A DNA stretch of 64,000 nucleotides from Atherix ibis. Taxonomy: Eukaryota > Arthropoda > Insecta > Diptera > Athericidae. Location of the stretch: NCBI GenBank assembly GCA_958298945.1, contig OY282606.1, positions 76,557,622-76,621,621 on the forward strand. The letters run 5' to 3'. Within the stretch, counting starts at the first letter, position 1, and each line of letters starts with the position of its first letter. The notes under the pieces were generated by a model that was not told where the DNA came from, did no database searches, and saw only the letters and a program-made list of their open reading frames with translations. The translations under genes and the position numbers were made by a program. Below, one piece after another: positions 56,980 through 64,000 of the stretch.

Positions 56980-59900
56980 CGACAATTGATAGTTGCGTCG
57001 GCAAAAGTGCACGTTGATGAACGGTAATCAGAAACTATGTCCCAACATGGTTACCAACAAAACCTATCAAGAATAATAGCCTACGCCAAAAGAGTACTGA
57101 TTTGCAATTTTCTTATTTTTCTTCTTTTGAAAAATACTAAAGTTTTTAACCATATCTGAGACCACCCACAAAAACGAGCTACACATGAAATGTTTGCGAA
57201 GAAAGTTCGTTTGTCACAAATAGTCAAAATGTATTCTGACTAAAAAATCAAGTCTAATAAGGATGTCTTCACGAGTTTATTAAATATAAAAAATTGAAAA
57301 AATTCTTACCTATTAAACTATTAGCAATAATAACGAAAATTACATTACATTAATATAGTAAAAATATATCAAAAAAAAATAGTAATAATGAAAAAGGTTA
57401 TTTGGTAAAGCATACCCTAGAACCACCTCTGGCCTTTTTGATATGGATAATTTTTATAAATAAATTAGATGAGACCCCAAAAAATTATATTCGAGGATAC
57501 CAGATCACATTTCTATAAAAGTTCGTCAATTATTTCTTTTATATTTTAATAAACTCTGCACATTTTCAAGTAAAATTCCATTATTTATTTATTTTGTAAA
57601 TTAAAAACGCAAGTAAATTAATTTTGTATTAGATTTTGTATTCTGAATTTACTAATCCCAAGCGGTTGTCCCTTGTCTGGTTTGTGAAGAGTTAACTTCT
57701 GAAGATTTATGATAAAATTGAATCAGTTCTTTAAAATTTTTGGAATTCTCAAAATTTCTATTTTGTGTGCAAAAAATTGAATGTGGAGATGTGTGCAATT
57801 TGATTTCAAATTTATAATAAACACAAACTTACAAGTTGAGGACTAGATAGTCGACAAAAAAAATAAAACCCATATGAATATACGGCTCAGAACTCTGAGG
57901 ATCAATCAGGCGTTCCAGGTCGCATAGAATCCAATCCCTTCAATCGAAAATCATCCGAAAAATCGTTAATGCTTATGTGCGGAATAGTATCATTTATCGC
58001 AGTGTTAATATTCGTTCCGTTTGAAATTGGTTTAACCAGATAATAACCACAAAATCTGATAGTGTGCCATAAAACTTACTATGGCATTAAAGACCTCAAC
58101 ATTATTTTAATAAATGGAAAACAAATTTTTTCTATAAATAATTCGCACATATTAGATTATTTTGCTTAACTTCTAAAAATAAAAAAGGAAGCTGATTTTA
58201 ACAAAATTTTTAAAATTTATAACAACAAAAATTTAACCTTAAAATTAATTAGTAAGATTTTTTTGTGCAATCCTTTCTATTAGTGCAATGTTGCTGAGGA
58301 CTGTGGTATATTTTTTTTTTATAAAAAAACAATTGTGGAAATAAATTTATTTTCTGGAGAGCTAATAGTACATATTATTACTTAAAAAAAATATATATAT
58401 AAATTATCTCATAAATTGAAAATCTAACAGAACGAACGGTTGGATGAATATTAAAAATAATTTTTCTAAGAAGCATCTTCATTATAGATACTTTCGTCGA
58501 TAAATTGTAGTTTTTAAATGAATTCAATGCGCTTATCGATGGAGAAATTCATCGAAATGTAACATTAATCGTATTAGTGCAAAACGAAACCAGCAGTATC
58601 ATAGAAGCTATGGAAAAACCCCCACATACTAATTAGTGGACGCAAACGCAATTGCAAACGCAAACTTCCGAAACACAATTAGTAATAAATCATTTCTTAT
58701 TCGTACTTAGTTGGTAAGCGAGAAATGGAGTACGGGTATAGGAGGATGCCTATACAAACTAGTTGATAACCGATTTTTTTTACATTAATAATTGTAGCTT
58801 ATTTTTTTTAATTTAAAATCTTGAATAATTCATATTGAAACGGACTTTTTGATTGATTGCAGTTTCTTCTGCGAAAATGATTTTAAATCACGCATTTCGA
58901 TCCAACTTTATGCAGTTTTCTCCTGAAAAGTTCTTGTACTATTGAGAGTTTAATTATTGAATTAAAATAAGTTCACAACACTATTCGTGACTCGAATTAT
59001 TTAATAAATAAAAGCTAATATAGTATAGAAGATATTTAATAAATTTTCCTCTCCTAGATTAGAAAATAACGAATTCGAAAAAACACAGTGCACCCAGGCA
59101 AAATATGGAAAAGGATTTCTTTATGAGAATAGCATAAATTCACATATACAATTATTCAACGATGATACTTTGCATTATGAAGTAGGAAGGAGTAGAACAA
59201 TAAGTAAAAAAAATAGAAGGAAAATATCAGCATCCTTATGGTTGAGTGGTAATATTTGAGTGGATAGGTTGGAAAATTTGCATTTTGGACAACTTTCCAT
59301 GATGATCTTGTTATGTATTCATTCAGGCGTCAAGTACTTATCCGTGGCACACATGTCAAGTGTGTAAAATGCTCCACAAAAGCAGGTCATTAGCAAGTCA
59401 AATATTGGATCAGAGTTCTTCACTATCAAGTACCACGATACGCATCTCCAAAATATGCGGCATTGTTACCGCAAATATGAATGAGTCCTTATTTTGCTTT
59501 TTTTCTTTTTATTTGTGTTTTTTTCTTTTTGGTTGACAGATTCGCGTTAATATTTTATTATCAACAGAAAATCTATAGTACTCTCTGGTGATATTGTTAT
59601 AATTCTGTTGGTTACCGTGGAGCTGGGCTTATCATCGTTTCGAACAGATGTGACCTTTGGTTAGTTACAGTTACAGTACATAACCAGAAGTCACTATCAA
59701 CTTTTGTTCACATTGATTTTGTCAATTCCCAGCACAAATCTTACTAGATACCGTTGACAAAATCACAAATATATATTTTACGAAAATATTTATGCAGAGA
59801 TTATATGAGTTTGGAATATTGAAATTGGAAGCAATTCAGTTTTATCCTTTAGTTTTATCATATTTGTAACTATATAACTTGTATGAAATGCAAATACTAT

Positions 59901-60700
59901 TCTACGCATATGGGTAAGTTCAATTTTAAAAAATATCAGAAAAAATATGAAAATTTAAAACGTTCATATGCTTGGTAAATAATATATCTATCATTTTTGC
60001 AATGATAAGAGAGTTATTTTAAATTATAAGGAGAAAAATCATAATGCGAATTAGATTATTAAAAATTTAGGCATGCCAAACAATGCTTAAAAAATATCTA
60101 TGTGAATTTATTCTAAACAAGATTATTTCCACTTTTATAGTTCTTTTTATTTTCTACGAAAAATACGTTTCTGTTAACAAATAGAAAACAAAATAATCTG
60201 ATAGAAACCCTTACTTTATTATAAAAAAATAAAAACTTCCAAATTTATTTTCTGCAGAAAGCACTAATATTTGTTAAATATATTCAAAATCGCATTTTTT
60301 CTTTCCTACTGGAATATTTAATATATTTTCTAAAATAATATTTTAATATAATTTTTTTTACATTTATAAAATTCAAATAAATCTTATCCAATTAACAGTA
60401 TGGTAATAGCCAGTGAAATAAAGTATTTAAGAATAAATGTCAACCAAACTGACTATCAGTGTCATTAATAGACAGCAGAGTACATACGACTGCGCTATAG
60501 CAGTTTCAGAAGTTACAGTTTCGTACCGATGGCGTCATGTGGCATAATAGAAATATATTTTTATCATTCTTACTGATATTACTTCTTGTTAAAAACCAAG
60601 TTTTCGAAGCGGCATTTTAATAAATACGCATAATTTTTGCCAGCCTATTATAACTCACTCCTCTTCCATTGTTTAATAATTTACACAGGATACTTTCCTA
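56980..60700. other. No supported gene
   Basis: AT-rich throughout with no recognisable repeat. A GCAAAC run lies near 58640-58670. Confidence 0.45.
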
Positions 60701-60719
60701 ATTGGCTGAGTCGACTCAA

Positions 60720-62515
60720 CAACTTTAACTCTACTACGATCCTACCTAACTAGTAGGACCTTAATGGTTAGGGCAAAGGGTCACTTTTAGCAAAGTTTAC
60801 CATTGTCCTGCATCCTATTTAATATATATATCGATCCTGTATCTACATAGCTCGAACTAAGGTTATACATCCTCTACGCTGACATCCTTTCCGTCTTCAT
60901 CGCTAAAGCTTATGTGAACGAAATACTAAGATTATTTTCGGAGCGAATGCCTGGAGTCGAAAAAACGGAGCATTCTCATAACAACAAATCCATCCTACTT
61001 TCACGTTTGTAGAGAGAAAAACTGCCTTCTAGAAAGATACGCATTGGGACCCAATCCATTTCATTCAACAAATTCCATAAAAATCCTGACTATTACCATA
61101 GCCCAAGATGAAAAGTAGAATATGTAGACACTGCCAACAAAATCCACTCAATTTTTTAATAGAATACTACTGTATACCCTATTGGACATACCACTACTAT
61201 AGCCTCTAATTTTATAGAATTTATTAGAATATCAGAGCAAAGACACCTTCCTTTATGTGTCAAATAGCAGGGCAGAAGCAAGTCGAAATAGCGGTGAACC
61301 ATTTTATTAAACTAGCCATTGGAAGATACTGAACTTCCCTGGTTGATTATTTCCTTATTAAAATGGTTCAATTCCCTATTTAATACTATCTCAACAAATA
61401 CCTCTTCACCATAATCTACAAAAATATTTGCTTCTCAAAGTATCCTCAATGAAATCGTTCCAAATAAGTTATTTCCATCAGCATTTCCAAAAGGAATACT
61501 TTTTGTCCTTTATTTCCTCGATTACCTTTGAAATAAAAAGATATCTCTCCACCGTTTCTAATTTTCCTGTCTTGTCCGTATCGAAAAACGTAGTTAGAAG
61601 TGAGGTTGAGCATGTGTATGACACTAAGTATAAATGCAAAAATGTCACCACAAATCTACCCACCTTTTGGATGGGTGGGTATATCCCCAATTTCTATTTA
61701 TAGATGCTGCTGTCAAAGAACATCCGTAGCGAACTGTGAGTAATTAGGACGGCAGATGATACTAAAATCAATCCCTCCAAACATTACACTAATACAATTT
61801 TTATCGACAGTCTCGCAGGCTCGGAGTCGATTCGTGGCTTAGCAAATGATCCGGTACTCAATTGTATTCGATATTGTTGGTATCCTCGGTTAGTGCCCAG
61901 CGACATTCTAAACTTACCACGTCTTCTGTCCAAAAGACATTTAAGATCTTAAGCAATGCGTAGACAAATGGGTCGGCCGAACGGTGGAAGATTTCTTTCT
62001 ACACATTAGCCAAATATCAGTAAACCAATCTCCTCAACAACCATTCCGAAATTCTGGGTAAGGATACTTCTCAGAATGCTGATTAGGTGTACCATACTTA
62101 CTCAAGATTTGCTCTTCGGTAACCAATCACACCCTTCATGCCATTCCTGTAATGTTTAACTCACTCTTAAAACTTAACCAAATGTCACCTAATCAACCAT
62201 TTATTTTTGGATAGAACTCCTTCCATTGTAGAGCTTCTAAACCCAAGAACTCCTATCTCAAGATCTCTTTTTAATTTTACAAAGAATCTAATATGTTACA
62301 TAAAATTTAGATTTTCTAAGTGTTCTCTTCAACTAACTATAGACCAGTTTAATTACGGAAGCTGGCAATACCAACCCACACGTAACATGAAGTCGCCAAA
62401 TAATCTCATCAAAATTACTTCTGGCTCTTCCCTCAGAAACGTTCCTTACAATAACGAGGACATTCCGCCTAAAGGATTGCCTGTCAATAATACTTACTTT
62501 GTACATTAAAGCCTA
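60720..62515 (+). mobile_element. I-group (RNase H-bearing) LINE, degenerate 3' half
   Basis: The plus strand reads, with frameshifts, ILFNIYIDPVST (near 60815) and LRLYILYADILSVF, where the RT catalytic YADD box has become YADI (60872-60886). LPSRKIRIGTQSISF follows. A 61428-61703 open stretch contains FLSFISSITFEIKRYLSTVS. IFIDSLAGSESIRG near 61797 is a good counterpart of the first RNase H catalytic Asp segment. CTILTQDLLFGNQSHPSCHS followed by CNV near 62090 is the C-terminal CCHC-type region usually seen as RLTH-YLL----P-C--C. It appears 5'-truncated. All domains are broken. It belongs with I/Jockey-like LINEs, but the clade is not secure. Confidence 0.75.
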
Positions 62516-64000
62516 TACATTAATTCCGTCAAAATTATAGAAATTTGATAGAGTATCTGTAGCTCCAAATTTAGTAATCTTTTTATTTTGACAAAATATT
62601 TCAATATTTTTTCAATTTTGATTATATAAAATAAATTTTAAATAAATGGTAGCCTAAAAATATTATTCACCAACAAATAGTACACATTTGACAACATGAA
62701 GTCAAAATGGGAATCATGAAAAGTTTTATCAGAATATGAATGCAAATAACCTAAAATAAATATTCTTAATAAGTTAAATTTTATACTTAAATATTGATCG
62801 AATCAATTCATTTTAAGATAAGTTATGTATTTAAAAAAATTGTTAAAATTAACCTGGGAAAGAAACTGCCGACATTGCTCAACTAATCTAGTAGTTAATA
62901 ATTTCATTAAAATTTAAAAGAAATACTAAATTAATAAACTTTTAAAGAATGTACTAAAAAGAATTATTTCAAAGAAAGTATAATAAAAATCACATAAATT
63001 ATTTATGCAGATCAACTTTCAATTAAGCGTTCTGTTCTATGGTATAAAAGTGAATTCGTTATTATTTTGATAGTATTAATCATGTATAATTAGATTTTGT
63101 TCAATAGCAAGTAATTATTTATGCGTTAAAGTGATTTTTTCGAATGGTAACAAATATGAGTGAATATATGTAAGGGTATGTGTTAATAAATCAATTGGTG
63201 GGCATCATAACTTAAATGCTTCCTACAAGTGAGTAGTGATTTGACTGCGCCAAGTAATGGCATCCCACACCATTCCATTCAGTTGTTGTCTGTTGCCATA
63301 TTGGAGAACCCAGAAATTGTATATGCAAACCATAAAAATGAATAATAAATCTTTGAAAAGTCTCGAAACTACTGTCACAGGCAGCCATGAAAAGGCGCCT
63401 AATATGCAATTCCATGAATGCGTCCGTCGTACTTAAGTATTTCTCTTGGGCTATGCTATTCTTCGGCTATGATACTTCTGAGGCTATGAACAAAAGTAAG
63501 GCTTTAAAATTCGATATAGCACAGAACTTGGTACAGTTTAATTTGGTGTAAAAAATATTCTATTTGGAATATGGTATATTGAAAAGAAGCTCGGTCTTGT
63601 GATCTTACAAATAGAAAGATCTGTAACCTACCACCTTCACATAGTCTAGAAGAAAACCATAGCCATGAAAATATGAACAAATCTAATTCTAGTCGCGAAT
63701 AGTTCTACAGTAACAATGTTAGAGGACTTTTGAAAGATTGATCGAATCAGGAAGATTGGTTTAAAATCGCTGCATGATCACATCCATTGGACATTAGCTC
63801 TTTCTTTTATAGTACCTTTTTCCACTATTGCTAGACAAATATGCGACTTGAAAGGAAGAAGGTGCAAGAGTGCAAATCCAAATAGATGCAAGAGAACTTT
63901 TCCTACAAACCGTAGAGGCTAAGTACGAGTTTGTTCTTGACACTTGTTGGTTCTTTCTTCAATTTACTGCGATTGGCGATTATTCAGCAATGATGCAGAA
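62516..64000. other. No supported gene
   Basis: AT-rich to 63180. 63200-64000 is less AT-rich, with a minus-strand frame at 63415-63212 that I cannot match. Confidence 0.4.

Overview
This 64 kb window looks like an AT-rich, repeat-laden intergenic or intronic stretch of an animal genome, most likely an arthropod. The evidence is the mix of old copies of at least five mariner (DD34D Tc1/mariner) lineages with an R1-type LINE, an RTE/BovB-type LINE and an RNase H-bearing I-group LINE. There are also canonical GT-AG splice contexts. No bacterial operon, CRISPR array, rRNA or convincing full tRNA is visible. No complete host protein-coding gene can be supported. Species identification from sequence alone is not possible.

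Layout. 0-7 kb: a dispersed repeat (family A) interrupted by a deleted mariner, then a decayed mariner, an RTE-like LINE 3' end and an R1-like LINE 3' end (both minus strand), and a plus-strand reverse-transcriptase scrap. 7.6-15.9 kb: two possible host exons (7679-7885 and 15535-15900) with matching phase-0 splice sites, separated by 7.6 kb that carries a mariner scrap and a 25-bp hairpin. 18-21.5 kb: three mariner copies of different lineages. 22-23.7 kb: an old tandem duplication of a unit of about 850 bp with no recognisable coding content. 26.6-28.3 kb: two abutting perfect palindromes followed by the best-preserved mariner, which still has both ends and a TA target duplication. 34.5-37.3 kb: a mariner 3' scrap and a second copy of family A. 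37.3-40.4 kb: extremely AT-rich sequence. 40.4-41.9 kb: a heptamer minisatellite with a 216-bp higher-order period, next to a Gln-rich reading frame on the minus strand, the pair flanked by diverged direct repeats. 43.7-45.5 kb: an R1 LINE on the plus strand containing a 70-bp-arm perfect palindrome abutting a second palindrome. 47.7-48.6 kb: two mariner scraps and a tandem repeat. 50-60 kb: mostly anonymous sequence with short tandem duplications, a hairpin and minus-strand ORF remnants. 60.7-62.5 kb: an I-group LINE 3' half with RT, RNase H and CCHC remnants.

Every transposon coding region is broken by stops, frameshifts or deletions, so no autonomous element is present. The most unusual signals are the two double palindromes, whose mutational origin can be traced inside the R1 reading frame; the heptamer array that is open in all six frames; and the general abundance of short, recent-looking tandem duplications.
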